Below, in pieces: positions 48,001-53,100 of a DNA stretch of 64,000 bases. The notes below the pieces were generated by a model that was given only the letters and a program-made list of their open reading frames with translations, searched no databases and was not told the DNA's origin. The first letter of the stretch is position 1. Every line of letters begins with the position of its first letter. The translations under genes and the position numbers were made by a program. The DNA is from Symbiodinium natans (lineage: Eukaryota > Sar > Dinophyceae > Suessiales > Symbiodiniaceae). The stretch is taken from contig CAJNDS010000228.1 of NCBI GenBank assembly GCA_905221605.1, positions 1 to 64,000 on the forward strand, in the 5' to 3' direction.

Positions 48001-49098
48001 AATCGCAAATCCTAAGCCCCCAAGCTACAAACAGAGTCGGGGGCTGATGAAGTGAGGCTTGCCATGGGTCATAATAAGGAACTTAAACTAGGGCACCATA
48101 CTAGGGTTATAGAACAACTAGTTTACAGAGTACCCCCCGTTAGCTTTGGGGCTTCGACGGGGTTAAGGGGCATAAGGTTCATGCTTCAGGGCGCTCGGGT
48201 CTGGGATGAAGGGCTTACGGGTTATAGGGCGTTTCAGGGCTTTATGCGCTTTAGGGTGCAGGAGCCTTCTGAGGTCCAGGAGCCTGCAGGGCTCAGGGTT
48301 GGAGAGCTTTGCTAGGCCTGCAGGCCTCAGATTTCAGCTTCCAGCCTCCAAGCATTCAAAATTCCCTGGCATCAATCTTGAGAGCTCCCAGTTCGTCGAA
48401 GGGTTCGAGGCGTTCTGCCACGCTGCAGTGCCGTCGTAGTGGAATTCCTCCCACACGAGCAGCACGACCGGGGCGCCGCCTTCAGCGTGGCGTGGTCGCC
48501 GCCCGGGGTGTGTGCTTACCATTCCTCTTCTCGGCTGAATGGAGTTCGCATAAGCAAGCCAACTTCAAGGCAGAAGGGCACCACTGGGGATCCCAGATCC
48601 TAGGCGTTAGGGTGGGCGTTGGGGTTTAAGGTTTAGGGTCGGGGGCAATGCGCGCAAACACCCCCAAGAAGACATCCACCCTCCAGCCAAAACCCTGTGT
48701 CAACCTTGAACGTTCTGACCCCCCACACCTAAACTGTTGAAACCCGAGCCCTTTATAAGCCTAGACCCTATGAACCCACAAACCTCGAACTCCAACCCTG
48801 AACTCACCGGAACTAAAACAAAAAACGGTCTTCTCCTGTAAGCCCTAAAGCCGAAAACCTGAACCTTACAAGTCCTGTAGGGTTTCTTTTCTAGGGTTTC
48901 TATGGTTGGGCTTTACGATATTTAAGGGTAGTTAGGGGTAAAGGCGATTTAGGGTGTTAAAAAAAAAAAGCTTAGGAAAACTCGGGGTTTAGGGTTTAGG
49001 GTTGAGGTTTAGGGTTTAGGGTTTCGGGAGGGACCTGGAGCAGCGCGTGAGCAGGACAGCACGGCCGCCAAGATGGCGGATGCGCTGTGAAGTGGCAT
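9190..49098 (-). CDS. Secreted GH3-family glycoside hydrolase, about 38 tiny exons
   Basis: GH3 enzymes release beta-linked sugars at a non-reducing end. Exons: 49035-49098 (start, signal peptide ILAAVLSCSRA), 48378-48479, 47452-47510 (LREMTTE), 47198-47250, 44036-44104 (MRMRDGPKGL), 43431-43493, 42751-42779 (ATWNA), 42053-42096, 41097-41197 (WGRAQESYGE), 40494-40543, 39739-39801 (AKHFLANNIE), 39193-39246, 37849-37908 (MTSYNR), 37565-37594, ~36938-37004, 35181-35279 (GAGVDMEMP), 34079-34167, 33402-33467, 30855-30918 (EGMVLLKNHGLLP), 30492-30530, 30124-30173, 29814-29862, 28302-28373 (VVIDVGLDHLFEGESG), ~27208-27245, 17476-17525, 16830-16881, 16470-16504 (IIWMGYPG), 15981-16020, 15307-15354 (NPSGRMPM), 13609-13655, 11581-11627 (PRFPFG), 10935-11023 (WGLSYTSF), 10335-10355, ~9195-9256. 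Family order and reading phase agree at almost every join; the gaps 47198>44104 and 27208>17525, the residue after SIMT, and the 3' end are unresolved. Confidence 0.85.
9370..9465. mobile_element. Inverted-repeat element, GGGATGTTCCCCC family
   Basis: Diverged copy of about 96 bp: TTGGGATCTGTCCCCTTATA at the left and an imperfect complement at the right, with the shared core ACTAACAGTCCT...AGGACTGT. Confidence 0.65.
10425..10610 (-). other. Unassigned open islands skipped by the GH3 model
   Basis: Islands at 10428-10470 and 10530-10605 are open on both strands but are not needed: the GH3 exons on either side (10935 and 10355) join directly in phase. They may be cassette exons, decayed exons or chance. 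Confidence 0.25.
10849..10920. repeat. TTTAGGG array
   Basis: About nine perfect units directly left of GH3 exon 10935-11023. A second array follows at 11035-11080 on the other side of the exon. Confidence 0.9.
11135..11256. mobile_element. Diverged CTTGGAGGTTCATGGG element
   Basis: TTGGAGGTTCATGGGTGGCT at the left and CGACCCATGAACCTCTAA at the right. The centre is unlike the other copies. A still more diverged relative is at 10741-10830. Confidence 0.65.
11335..11455. other. Unassigned open island
   Basis: Minus reading VEASGVQTFPHGAISDLQ with an AG|G border; the plus strand is also open. The flanking GH3 exons (11581 and 11023) splice together in phase without it. Confidence 0.25.
11871..11975. 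repeat. 9-bp satellite CCCCTCAAC
   Basis: About eleven near-perfect copies of a 9-mer related to, but longer than, the CCCTAAA heptamer. Degenerate telomere-type sequence continues on both sides. Confidence 0.85.
12050..12490. other. Short open islands between GH3 exons
   Basis: Unique segments at 12055-12120, 12170-12235, 12310-12360 and 12420-12490 are open on one or both strands, but none fits between GH3 exons 13609 and 11627, which already match in phase. Function unknown. Confidence 0.25.
13242..13398. mobile_element. 157-bp inverted-repeat element
   Basis: Terminal inverted repeats GCCCAAAGGGTCCTAAGTAC at both ends, with a flanking AAAG on each side as possible target duplication. 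The interior holds two copies of a GTTACTATTATGGT-like segment. No coding capacity, so it is probably a MITE. An open island of about 100 bp starts immediately to its right. Confidence 0.8.
15178..15226. repeat. Homogenised variant array (AAGCCTG)n
   Basis: About six tandem copies of a CCTGAAG heptamer, directly followed by a pure CCCTAAA array. Confidence 0.85.
15803..15900. mobile_element. Inverted-repeat element, GGGATGTTCCCCC family
   Basis: Best palindromic copy. Left ATGTTCCCCCCTACACTAAC pairs with right TTAGTCTGAGGGGAACAT. The centre holds GATTCTAGTAGGGGGTACTC. It lies in the GH3 intron between exons 15981 and 15354. Confidence 0.8.
16747..16822. mobile_element. GGGGGTTTACGAAAAT element next to a GH3 splice site
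   Basis: Ends GGGGGTTTTGCGCAAATA and TAATTTCGGAAACCCCC. Read in gene sense, it starts 8 bases after the GH3 exon ending at 16830, whose donor is GTGAGTGAG. The element therefore forms the start of that intron. Confidence 0.7.
17537..17737. mobile_element. Inverted-repeat element with an internal repeat insertion
   Basis: Ends TTGGAGATTCATGGTACTTA and TACGTACCATGAACCTCCAA. At about 200 bp it is longer than its relatives and contains GTAGGGTTTAGGG. It begins 12 bp upstream, in gene sense, of GH3 exon 17476-17525. Confidence 0.7.
18782..18960 (-). repeat. 3' LTR of the copia element
   Basis: 179 bp, from TGTAGTCGAAACTACA to CAACACAAAACACA on the plus strand. I saw no difference from the copy at 26126-26304. 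The internal side (18961-18980) is a moderately purine-rich tract in element orientation. Confidence 0.9.
18965..23038 (-). CDS. Pol: integrase, reverse transcriptase, RNase H
   Basis: 1357-residue open frame. HHCC integrase zinc site at residues 119-156 (HEGLGH...CSTC); integrase core with D184, D242 and E277, the classic spacing. A long Pro/Glu linker is followed by reverse transcriptase from about residue 700, with its catalytic box written GVATDDLLHGG near 885 rather than YVDD. RNase H residues are visible near 1037 (VVTDAAWG) and 1253 (VDSKSLFDAV), and the copia-type ending SDPLTKQHPGTYLRYVL is near the C-terminus. Real coding probably begins upstream at KEPEEIGHREE, behind a second one-base indel near 23095, so the ATG at 23038 need not be a true start. 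Confidence 0.9.
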   Translation of the reverse strand: MMPEAFGVTEDMLKQVGWKKLDTGAWMYLQEHTEKVNGPEPGHEAWRLPWRTSWTWNGADWSLLEDEVRWQDKAQDTRLQPNTRYLSIYQARLDQHADRRMRHFPGMARVTLERMIRKAHEGLGHPEHGRFLRILRQSKASEEVIEAAKQFRCSTCEAYQLPDPARKGAPPKEELFINEWVGVDTVHLRDHQNQAVPALNIIDFHTHFQLVTPMDKESAAEVRKAYRQWVRFFGVPRKVMFDLGTEFKAEFRRQVENDGSEALPSSLETPTQRGLTERAGGVFKNILYKSMLDYQCQSREEWKELVDVACMTRNRLLLRGGYSPIQRVIGYTPRLPGGLLTGGADDHTMAGRIVMGDRDVTRSMKMRKAAAVAFHESDCDQALRAATLAGPRKLCDFEVGQAVYFWRRGAGSTKKTRQSYWTGPGRIVMTSLPNAIWIAYSNTLIKAAPERVRHATAEENMSISGWLRGISKTRQDFEKLPKKGFVDLTGDYEMPGELEDDLQANEPHDDTNPLQGPEPVSGVPPLRRVRQKTGEYEHAKEPLGPPPGLTEPPTEPRGEPEREQPEVPALEPVGHLPFLPGEELFDRGIDVDENENHERGQGSSGTIATGSSGFADNKRGPEDREPEPPGKRSRVHLLEVYALHLQTLARARQKKEVRATDFKGADAVKLQRAILKEINNNLGTRAYELLSSAESEQILREKPEKVMESRYVLTKKPLEPAEVAGAESEGLLLNDDTHGPCKAKCRHVMKGYSEESALDVESTTPQINRDTVIFLLQVLASLGWDPGFLDFTQAFHSGDAIKRELYCKQPKEGIPGAKASQLLRLLKTCYGLTDGPYAWYQHLDRKLRQLGYKASQADPCLYFLHGGADPETPELEGVIGVATDDLLHGGNERHWANIASIAAEYKLGKNQRGTGRFTGKDIELQADGSIKVSQAFYVKEKVQIIALTRKRKQQRYSKCTPQEIEALRSSLGVLSWLSKETRCDIAGRVALLQQAFPEPRVQDLVEANKISEEARKYAHLGIKVMPIAPERLRISVVTDAAWGNTRDQPWIEDHPDDYWEETEGEWVRHHVQPRRTTFHPGAAPGGPDLHSLDRKRQISFFAPEPDGEIKSGMVEDDWSDGHGIRVLQDQPWTGRTVFNKCHDEKITNQKIHSSLAQLQNLSSQGGQIILYHDRSLSETEQPAMATVASWKSYRLKRKTVDTLAAEGQALQAGLGSIHWHRLLFMEAFYGMLSASDWREVAGRLPFLAAVDSKSLFDAVNKCACTASYVSDKRTAIDLAVIKADLAQTGGTIRWIDTRSMLSDPLTKQHPGTYLRYVLDKGFWAIAEEGHALQAKALEREARRFSESMFLTFWEFRV
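23223..24301 (-). CDS. GRF-type zinc finger segment of the polyprotein
   Basis: In the +1 frame relative to gag-protease, continuing the polyprotein. It contains CHCGLETV...GRNHGRLFKRCPN...CNFFMW (about 23690-23830), the pattern of a GRF zinc finger, a nucleic-acid-binding module more familiar from TOP3A, NEIL3 and APE2. A second Cys/His cluster (CLHQFTCH...CRDC, near 23390-23460) and a Pro/Ser/Thr linker follow. The frame stops at 23223 after RRERRG. A single-base indel in a GGGG run leads into a frame that continues SKDLGKSKSRKVL. Confidence 0.7.
24300..25689 (-). CDS. Gag C-terminal part, zinc knuckle and protease
   Basis: Open frame (part of a longer frame ending at 22908). It starts with the gag helix LGFLLTMALQLNQEEVKLLM and an acidic stretch. 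A CCHC knuckle follows (CAHCRQVGHWHREC, near 25060-25100), then an aspartic protease site ATVDTGCQRTA near 24760. Beyond about 24270 the codon pattern moves to the +1 frame, so the rest of this frame down to 22908 is a shadow. Confidence 0.8.
25690..26043 (-). CDS. Gag, N-terminal part
   Basis: The ATG at 26043 starts an open frame with an acidic run (eight Asp), an Arg/Ser-rich stretch, and the segment PAWDGASPFKDYLVRARLWL typical of dinoflagellate copia gags, before the frame is lost near 25690. The next gag part continues in another frame. The capsid core expected between the two looks missing, so an internal deletion is likely. Confidence 0.7.
26112..26124 (-). promoter_or_regulatory. Probable primer-binding site
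   Basis: One base inside the 5' LTR, in element orientation, the sequence reads TGGTAGCGGGGCC. The first eight bases are what the 3' end of an initiator tRNA ending CGCUACCA would pair with, as in yeast Ty1. The host tRNA itself is not in the window. Confidence 0.6.
26126..26304 (-). repeat. 5' LTR of the copia element
   Basis: 179 bp, the partner of 18782-18960. Its first bases contain the inverted repeat TGTAGTCGAAACTACA. Confidence 0.9.
26390..26910 (-). other. Unassigned open islands next to the copia insertion
   Basis: Minus islands at 26390-26478 (NNSLETLGIYTADAKL) and 26830-26905 (NFFLAGGNVRSVFPKLM) lie between GH3 exons 27.2 and 17.5 kb. The GH3 consensus needs only about eight more residues here, so at most a small part of them can belong to it. 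Confidence 0.3.
27283..27358. repeat. CCCTAAA array
   Basis: About eleven perfect units between GH3 exons near 27.2 and 28.3 kb. Confidence 0.9.
27391..27488. mobile_element. Inverted-repeat element, GGGATGTTCCCCC family
   Basis: TTGGGATGCTCCAGCTTATA at the left and CGTATAAGGGGGGGAACATC at the right, with the same ACTAACAGTC...GACTGTT core as the other copies. Confidence 0.75.
30232..30322. mobile_element. Inverted-repeat element, TTAGTAGGGAATG family
   Basis: Ends CTTAGTAGGGAATGGGGGAA and CGCAGTCCCTACTAAG; core CCCTCAAAGGGTAAATATAG. A second copy is at 54893-54985 and a diverged one at 56742-56835. Confidence 0.7.
30344..30442. mobile_element. Dispersed repeat shared with 45108-45196
   Basis: Both contain GGGCACC, TAGGTACTTTATAAGGGAAC (or near it), an A-rich run and GGTACCACTGGGCTAC in that order. 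A shorter relative lies near 44250-44310. Confidence 0.65.
31073..31121. repeat. Poly-C tract
   Basis: About 45 consecutive C. The length is probably unstable or misassembled. Confidence 0.9.
31744..33327 (-). CDS. AAAP-family amino-acid transporter, single exon, nested in a GH3 intron
   Basis: An uninterrupted frame ends TGA at 31744. Proteins of this type (auxin/amino-acid permease superfamily, SLC32/36/38 relatives) move amino acids across membranes with protons or sodium. The first membrane segment has the family signature (SKAGIGAGILSISVHAAEVG), a later helix carries VFAYNNQFNVPQLTGEI, and about ten or eleven hydrophobic helices follow to the C-terminus. The open frame begins at 33327 (527 residues), but the Ala-rich start is unlike the family. 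The internal ATG at 33159 gives 471 residues beginning MASKLAVPVERGDLE, a usual length, and is my preferred start. The gene lies between GH3 exons 33402-33467 and 30855-30918 on the same strand. Lack of introns beside a neighbour with dozens suggests a retrocopy. Confidence 0.88.
   Translation of the reverse strand: MTVARATLAATAAAPAMPTAMYLPFFPTAGGCRSILCPRRRLPAPQKSIPARPFWFMASKLAVPVERGDLETASTEDGLSEITLEGGSNKAEQGSGKGSEGTSGVAGLFRSGGVLPSAICLSKAGIGAGILSISVHAAEVGALYQLGCLLIGAVLTVASIRMISVASVETKSWSFEDLCESLFHPFMSFITGFMNTCNCLGAAAGYLIVCGQVFVVIFDADQRARNIFVVLVGVFVCCPMALARDIAFMRHLAALSVAALAFLVIVVGSYLGQSGINESITPETFLFGPGHATMMSYMGAINNMVFAYNNQFNVPQLTGEITPEPSVKRMMRVALLSSGLSFVLYATVSILGVLAFGVADGQKDSLILDLMPVRKQALVVISLASVMYSVLTCFQFHIYPVRQFLAYAVRKVRGRDADAQATDVVVYGLSKTRWYDIFSALASVALVVLVAVVITSLKEMLDFIGAFASAYISFIVPPLWILALRRRDTKGFSWFTREILLTLAFLALGIFLFVFGTYTALKQILEY
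33550..33670. mobile_element. Inverted-repeat element, CTTGGAGGTTCATGGG family
   Basis: About 120 bp with CTTGGAGGCTCATGGGTACT at the left and GTATCCTGCACCTCCAAG at the right. The interior pairs further (TATAACCCCAACTATA with TATAATTGGGGTTA). It lies between GH3 exon 33467 and exon 34079. Confidence 0.8.
33903..33975. repeat. Variant array CCCTAAG then CCCCAAG
   Basis: Five CCCTAAG units are followed by about four CCCCAAG units, so single substitutions have spread to neighbouring units. Confidence 0.85.
34200..34544. mobile_element. 345-bp element with perfect 17-bp terminal inverted repeats
   Basis: ATCCGAGCACCTGTTTA at the left and its exact complement TAAACAGGTGCTCGGAT at the right, inserted in a TTTAGGG tract. 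Inside, a 20-bp segment (AAACTCCACCACATTTAAAG) is directly repeated at 34307 and 34327, and a G-run lies near the right end. No open frame of note: a non-autonomous DNA transposon. Confidence 0.85.
35636..35750. mobile_element. Dispersed repeat shared with 58641-58790
   Basis: Both begin GGGTATAAGG-type then GGGACCCCTAGAAGGG, and share CCCCTATATAACCCCTA and a right arm ending in GGGTCC...CCTTGAG. The arms partly complement each other (GGGACCC/GGGTCCC). A related, longer segment is at 41255-41585. Confidence 0.6.
35900..36560. other. Non-repeat stretch in a GH3 intron
   Basis: Mostly free of TTTAGGG. A minus-strand island at 35955-36050 (ILFHEGTSSPYFFTPPGYMK) has an AG|GC border, but including it would break the GH3 consensus between exons 37004 and 35279. 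It may be a skipped exon or part of another insertion. Confidence 0.3.
37418..37537. repeat. Long CCCTAAA array
   Basis: About sixteen units with one CCCTAAG variant. On the far side of the 30-bp GH3 exon 37565-37594 the polarity flips to TTTAGGG (37616-37681). Confidence 0.9.
38182..38280. repeat. CCCTAAA array
   Basis: About fourteen units with one CCCCTAA slip. There is no exon within this 1.3-kb intron (37909-39192); only dispersed elements and repeats are seen. Confidence 0.9.
38368..38462. mobile_element. Dispersed repeat shared with 61208-61292
   Basis: Common words TATATACTTTTT, GGTATAAGTAG, CCAGAACCA and AGTACTCCAAAA occur in the same order at both sites. Confidence 0.6.
38598..38687. 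mobile_element. Inverted-repeat element, ACCTGGGACCCTC family
   Basis: Ends ACCTGGGACCCTCTATACCT and CACATCGAGTCCCAGGT; inner arms CTACAGTTTA and TAAACTGTAG. A relative is at 45614-45678. Confidence 0.75.
38712..38822. mobile_element. Dispersed repeat shared in inverse orientation with 17763-17855
   Basis: The complement of this segment (GCCTGAATATTGAGAATAGG ... TTAGTAATTCTTCCGAC) aligns along its length with 17763-17855. It is a dispersed short element rather than a simple repeat. No terminal inverted repeat was found. Confidence 0.6.
38944..39066. repeat. CCCTAAA array
   Basis: About seventeen units, one of them CCCTCAA. It lies left of GH3 exon 39193-39246. Confidence 0.9.
40609..40707. 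mobile_element. GGGGGTTTACGAAAAT-family element
   Basis: Ends GGGGGCTTACGAGAATAGGG and TTAATTCGTAAACCCCC. It lies upstream of GH3 exon 40494-40543. Confidence 0.65.
40905..40985 (-). other. Unassigned open island within the GH3 gene
   Basis: Minus reading GEDAQAQSLQNAYRAPR resembles the start of the GH3 GEDP motif. But exons 41097-41197 and 40494-40543 already join to make ESYGE|DP in phase. It could be an alternative exon. Confidence 0.3.
44142..44232. repeat. TTTAGGG array
   Basis: About thirteen perfect units, right of GH3 exon 44036-44104. On the left side of the same exon a CCCTAAG/CCCTAAA array (43930-44015) has the opposite polarity. Confidence 0.9.
44876..45106. repeat. AT-rich microsatellite block (TA)n, (TAA)n
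   Basis: About 230 bp of TA and TAA/ATT repeats inside the unresolved GH3 gap between 47198 and 44104. The long Ile/Tyr open frame across it is a repeat artefact. Confidence 0.9.
45200..45410. other. Open island, strand unresolved
   Basis: Plus reading GCKLCHSLFESRGKNSKPF and minus reading LQACTRCQARNSTQLKGFEF are both open. It lies within the unresolved GH3 gap, but I could not fit it by phase. Confidence 0.25.
45614..45678. mobile_element. ACCTGGGACCCTC-family element
   Basis: 65 bp in opposite orientation to the copy at 38598: ACCAGGAACTCTGTTTTACC at the left and GGTAAAGAGGGTCCCAGGT at the right. Confidence 0.75.
45876..45911. repeat. Alternating CG/CA tract
   Basis: CGCGCGCACGCGCGCACGCG and onward is alternating purine-pyrimidine, a sequence that can adopt Z-DNA. 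It borders an open island on its left. Confidence 0.75.
46377..46583 (-). CDS. Open 69-codon island inside the GH3 5' region
   Basis: Open minus frame of exactly 69 codons with splice-like borders (CACAAG|AACATG and TTGCCAG|GCAGTG), starting MEEALQVFLAENPEIGD and containing GGWYSIDVLATALKTV. The second part faintly resembles the Josephin (ataxin-3 type) motif around its catalytic His region, but I am not confident. It lies in the unresolved GH3 gap between 47198 and 44104 but does not fit there in phase when used whole. Confidence 0.35.
46797..46830. mobile_element. Half of a GGGATGTTCCCCC-family element
   Basis: Only the right terminal repeat is intact (GACTCTTAGTATAAGGGGGA, then ACATCCC). 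The left half appears replaced by CCCTAAA-type repeats. A similar orphan end is seen at 14866-14893. Confidence 0.55.
49035..49098 (-). CDS. First GH3 exon with signal peptide
   Basis: The ATG at 49098 begins a 21-codon exon with a short polar start, a hydrophobic core (AILAAVLSC) and Ser-Arg-Ala-Ala, a typical secretory signal. It ends CTCCAG|GTCCCT with phase 1 and joins 48479 in frame. The second exon (GAPVVLLVWEEFHYDG...) is not a part of the GH3 consensus that I recognise. Confidence 0.65.
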
Positions 49099-49144
49099 GG
49101 CTCCCTTCGTATCGGGATTTCCTACCCTAAGCCCTAGGCCGCAA

Positions 49145-49225
49145 ACCCTATAAACCCTATAAACCCTATAAACCCGATAAACCCTATAAACCCTATAAAC
49201 CCTACAAACCCTATAAATCCTGCAA
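49145..49225. repeat. Variant 9-mer array CCCTATAAA
   Basis: About seven CCCTATAAA units with one CCCGATAAA, upstream of the GH3 start codon at 49098. Confidence 0.85.
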
Positions 49226-49489
49226 ACCCTATACCCTAAACCCCTAAGCCCCTAACCCCTGAACCCTAAACCCTACATGCCTGCACCTCGAAGTACTTGC
49301 TACGTCCCTTACCTACCTTTTTTGGGTGCATGAACACCTGTGGGGGGGCTACGGATTTCGGATTTGGGCCTGAGGGCTGTAGGGTTCACTACGCAGGGGG
49401 TCCGGCGTTCGGGTTCAGGGACGTTTAGGGTGTGGGTTTTGGACTTGCGCGGCCAAAGGCCAGCGCCAAAAGACAGGCTCATATGAAGT

Positions 49490-50000
49490 AGGGTTTATAT
49501 TGCTGTTCTTGGTGAGTGTACATAAGGTTCCTTTTCAATATTGGTGAGTGTACATACCTGGTGTCCTTTTGGGGGTACAAGAAATATATACCCTAATTCA
49601 TAATATGCAAACGGCTTGAGCCAAGCAAGGAACAGGTGCCCACGGCACAGGCGCCTGGTGCACGTGATGTCACTGCCACAGGAAGTGCATGCGCGCACTA
49701 CGAGAGACCTGCCAGGAGACCTCGGCCACAAGCACTGCTTTCCGCGGCAGGCGGGCTTAGCGATGAAAACTGGATGCCGGCGACCGGGAACCTACCTAAC
49801 ACAGAAGCTACCCTTTTCGGGTGCGTCTTTTTGGGTCCCTTGCAGATGCAGTGCATCTGCGGGAGAAGAAGTGCTTGTACTCGGCACTGCAGCTAGTGCG
49901 AAAAAGTCGTTATTTCAGAAGTACAAGTGTAAACCTGGACCTAAACCCACCCAGCGCAGCCGCACAAATGATGTTGCGCCCTGAACCTAAAACTCTCGAA
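49490..50000. other. Intergenic region between the PPR-gene end and the GH3 start
   Basis: Unique sequence with overlapping open frames on both strands (plus 49616-49984, minus 49495-49731) and no recognised domain. It probably contains the promoter or spliced-leader acceptor region of the GH3 gene, but no motif was identified. Confidence 0.3.
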
Positions 50001-50180
50001 GCTTCCATCCCAAGCCAGTTAACCGAAATCCCCAATAAAACCCCTCCACTTCCTCCTTTGCAAAACCATAGCAGCCTAAACCCTAAACCCCAAACCCTAA
50101 ACCCTAAACCTTAAACAACACCCTAGACAACTCTTACATAGGGGCTGAAAGATGTTGAGATGCCCGAAAAACTCGAGGAG

Positions 50181-53100
50181 TCAGTCGATACCGGGCTCAT
50201 CATCGCTGCCCAGCTCGGCCGTCGGGTCGGTGCGAGCCTGCGAATGAGCCCCAAACCCTAAACCCTAAACCCCAAACCCCAAACCCCAAACCCTAAACCC
50301 TAAACCCTAGCCCTAAACCCTAAACCCTAAACCCTAACCCTAAACCCTAAACCCTAAAATCCCAAGCCCTAGCTGAACGGACGAACTGGGTTTCCTTGCG
50401 AAGTCCAGATGGGCCGAGCGCATTGACAGAACTTAATATCCTATGGTCATTTCTCAAACTGCTGGTCCCTTTTTGGGTAGTCTGAATGTTAGGGGCCGCC
50501 TTATAATCGTAGCCCAACAGGGGCCCTAATGTAAAACAATCCCCAAACCCTAAACCCCAAAAAGCCGCAACACCCGAAATCACACGAAAGGCATCAAAAA
50601 AGGCTTGGCATGCACACCCACCCGCCCCCTCAACCCTTAGGGTTGAGTAGGGCTTGGGGGGGTTTAGGGTTTAGGGTTTCGGGTTTAGGATTTCGGGTTG
50701 AGGGCTTCGGGTTTCGGGTTCAGGGTTTAGGGTTTCTTCGAAGGCCTTGAAAACTGAAAAAGCCAACACGTGGGCTGAGCCAAGACCATGAAAAGCCCAG
50801 AGCCCTAAACTCATTGTACGCGGTTCCATTGTTCTGTGGGTGCCTAATCTTCCGATTATATGAGACTAAAATTTCATAGCTTCAACGCCGAAAAACATCC
50901 TGACATGTTCACCTTTTTCGAATCTCGCCATCGGGACCGCTTTGCCGGAGAGACTGAAGCCCCAACAGTGTATGCTGCTGAGAAGAAGCGCCATAAGAGA
51001 TTCAACTTTAGACTATACAAACCCAAAGTGTGGTTTCTTTGGATTCAAGTGGTCTTTGTATTGTGCTACAATCACCCACAAGACTAGCCACCACACAGGA
51101 GCTGCAGTCGGGGTTCTAGGTGCGGGAATCCGGACAGGGGCTTCTGTTTGTGGGAACCTGTGCTATCCCGTGTCACAAACAAGGCCCAAGTAAGGCTGAA
51201 TTATTAAGGAATACCTGGGGCCTTAACTTTAGAGTAGACGGATAATAACATACATATATATATATATATGTGCGTATATTGTAATAACACAAAAAAAGAA
51301 GAATATTTAAATTCAGTAGCTGCAGGTAGGGGCGCGGTATAGGATCCCATCATGCCGGGCCTGGTCGTGCTTCTTGAGAAGGCGCGCCAGCTCGTCGTCG
51401 TTGCGATCGCGGTTCAGGCGCTGTACTCGCTGATCGACCTCGCGGGGGCGCAGGGTTCTCTGCGAAAGACAGGGCCCAGAGAGCCCAATGCCCCTTACAA
51501 ATATTTGCTTAAGAAGCCCCCCCCCCCCCAAAAAAAAAAATGCGAAATATTTATCCCTATGGTACCCTTATAAGGGCATTATAATCCATTTATTTCCCGG
51601 GAGGACTTTTTGTTTCCATGTTTTGGGGGTTCTTAAGCAATTCGTAGCTTATAATGAAATCACAGACTGAGCCCTAGTGGGGTGGAATATTCCCTGGCGA
51701 AGAATAGATCTTCAATATCTTCATGTCTGAATACATACCCCAAAACCGCTTTAACACCTTCGGGAAGATGCGATAGGTCAGAATCGCACACCTCAACATA
51801 ACCCTCACATATTGGGGGGGGGGGTTACGATAGTGGGGGGGTACCTTATTGGGGTTCTTCTCAAACAGGACATCCTACTATTTGGGGCCTTTTTTGGGTT
51901 CCCCATTTTCGTAAACCCCCAATACTTGCGGAGACCTCATGACTCCCGGGAAGATTCGGGCTGCAGAATGCGGTCCCCGATCACTTTTTCCATTGTGTTC
52001 GTGCAACTTGGGTGTGATAATGTCACCGTTGAAGGTTTAGAGTTCCAAAACAAGCAATCCCCCCCCCCCCCACCCCCCTCGTTGATATACACCAAAATAC
52101 TCTAGTCCTCAGTATAGGAGCTCCCAAGATGGTACCCCTCTTTTCGGAAAACCCCCTGCGTCCCTCAAAATTTAGGATTTTATGGGAATTTCTTAGGGGA
52201 GGGGGGGCCGGGTTGGACCCCAACTCTCTATGCAAACTCTAAACCCCAAACACCCTCCCCTCCCCTCCCAACCGTACAGCCTCAACACCCCATGACCCGA
52301 AAACCCTAAAAGCCCGAAAACCCCACAACCCTAAAACCTTACGACCCAAAAACCCTAAAACCCTAAAGCCCCAAAGCGCTAACCCCCAGGACCCTAAACC
52401 TCAGACCCTAAACCCTAAACCCCCCCAAACATAAACAACCCTCCCGAAACCCGAAACCCGAAACCCTAAACCCTAAACCCTAAACCCTAAACCCTAAACC
52501 TCAGAACAAACCTGCAAGGCACGGCCCTGGGGGCCCCAGCTCCCATGCGCTTGAGCCCGGGAAGATCGTTCTCTTTCAGGTTCTGGCCCGCCAGGGAGGG
52601 GTGTTTAGGGTTTAGGGTTTAGGGTTTAGGGTTTAGGGTTTAGGGTTTAGGGTTTAGGGTTTAGGGTTTAGGGCGAGGGGTGTTTAGGGTTTAGGGTTTA
52701 GGGTGAGGGGTGTTTAGGGTGTAGGGCTTCGGGCTTAGGATGGTTTCGGGGGGGTAAGGGTTGAGGTCCTGCGCGCCCGAACTAAGTGTTTAGGGTTTCG
52801 GATGTAGCATGCTGCCCTATCCTCCCTGAGGCCCTACCCAGCCCCGAACCATAAACCTTACACCCCCTGATTGATCGACTCTAGGTCCAAAGCAGAACCC
52901 TAAACCCTAAACCTAAACCCTAAACCCTGAACCCTAAACCCTAAACCCTAAGCCTAAACCCTAAACCCTGAACCCTGAACCCTGAACCCTAGAAACCCTA
53001 AACCTAAACCCTGAACCCTGAACCCTAAACCCTAAACCCCAAACCCTGAACCCTGAACCCCAAATCCAGAATAAAGCTGAATGAAGGCTCTGTATGTTGT

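Noticed and set aside
49608-49625. Spliced-leader relic (CTTGAGCCAA)
   Set aside because: Only ten bases match the complement of the dinoflagellate spliced leader. No longer match was found in the window.
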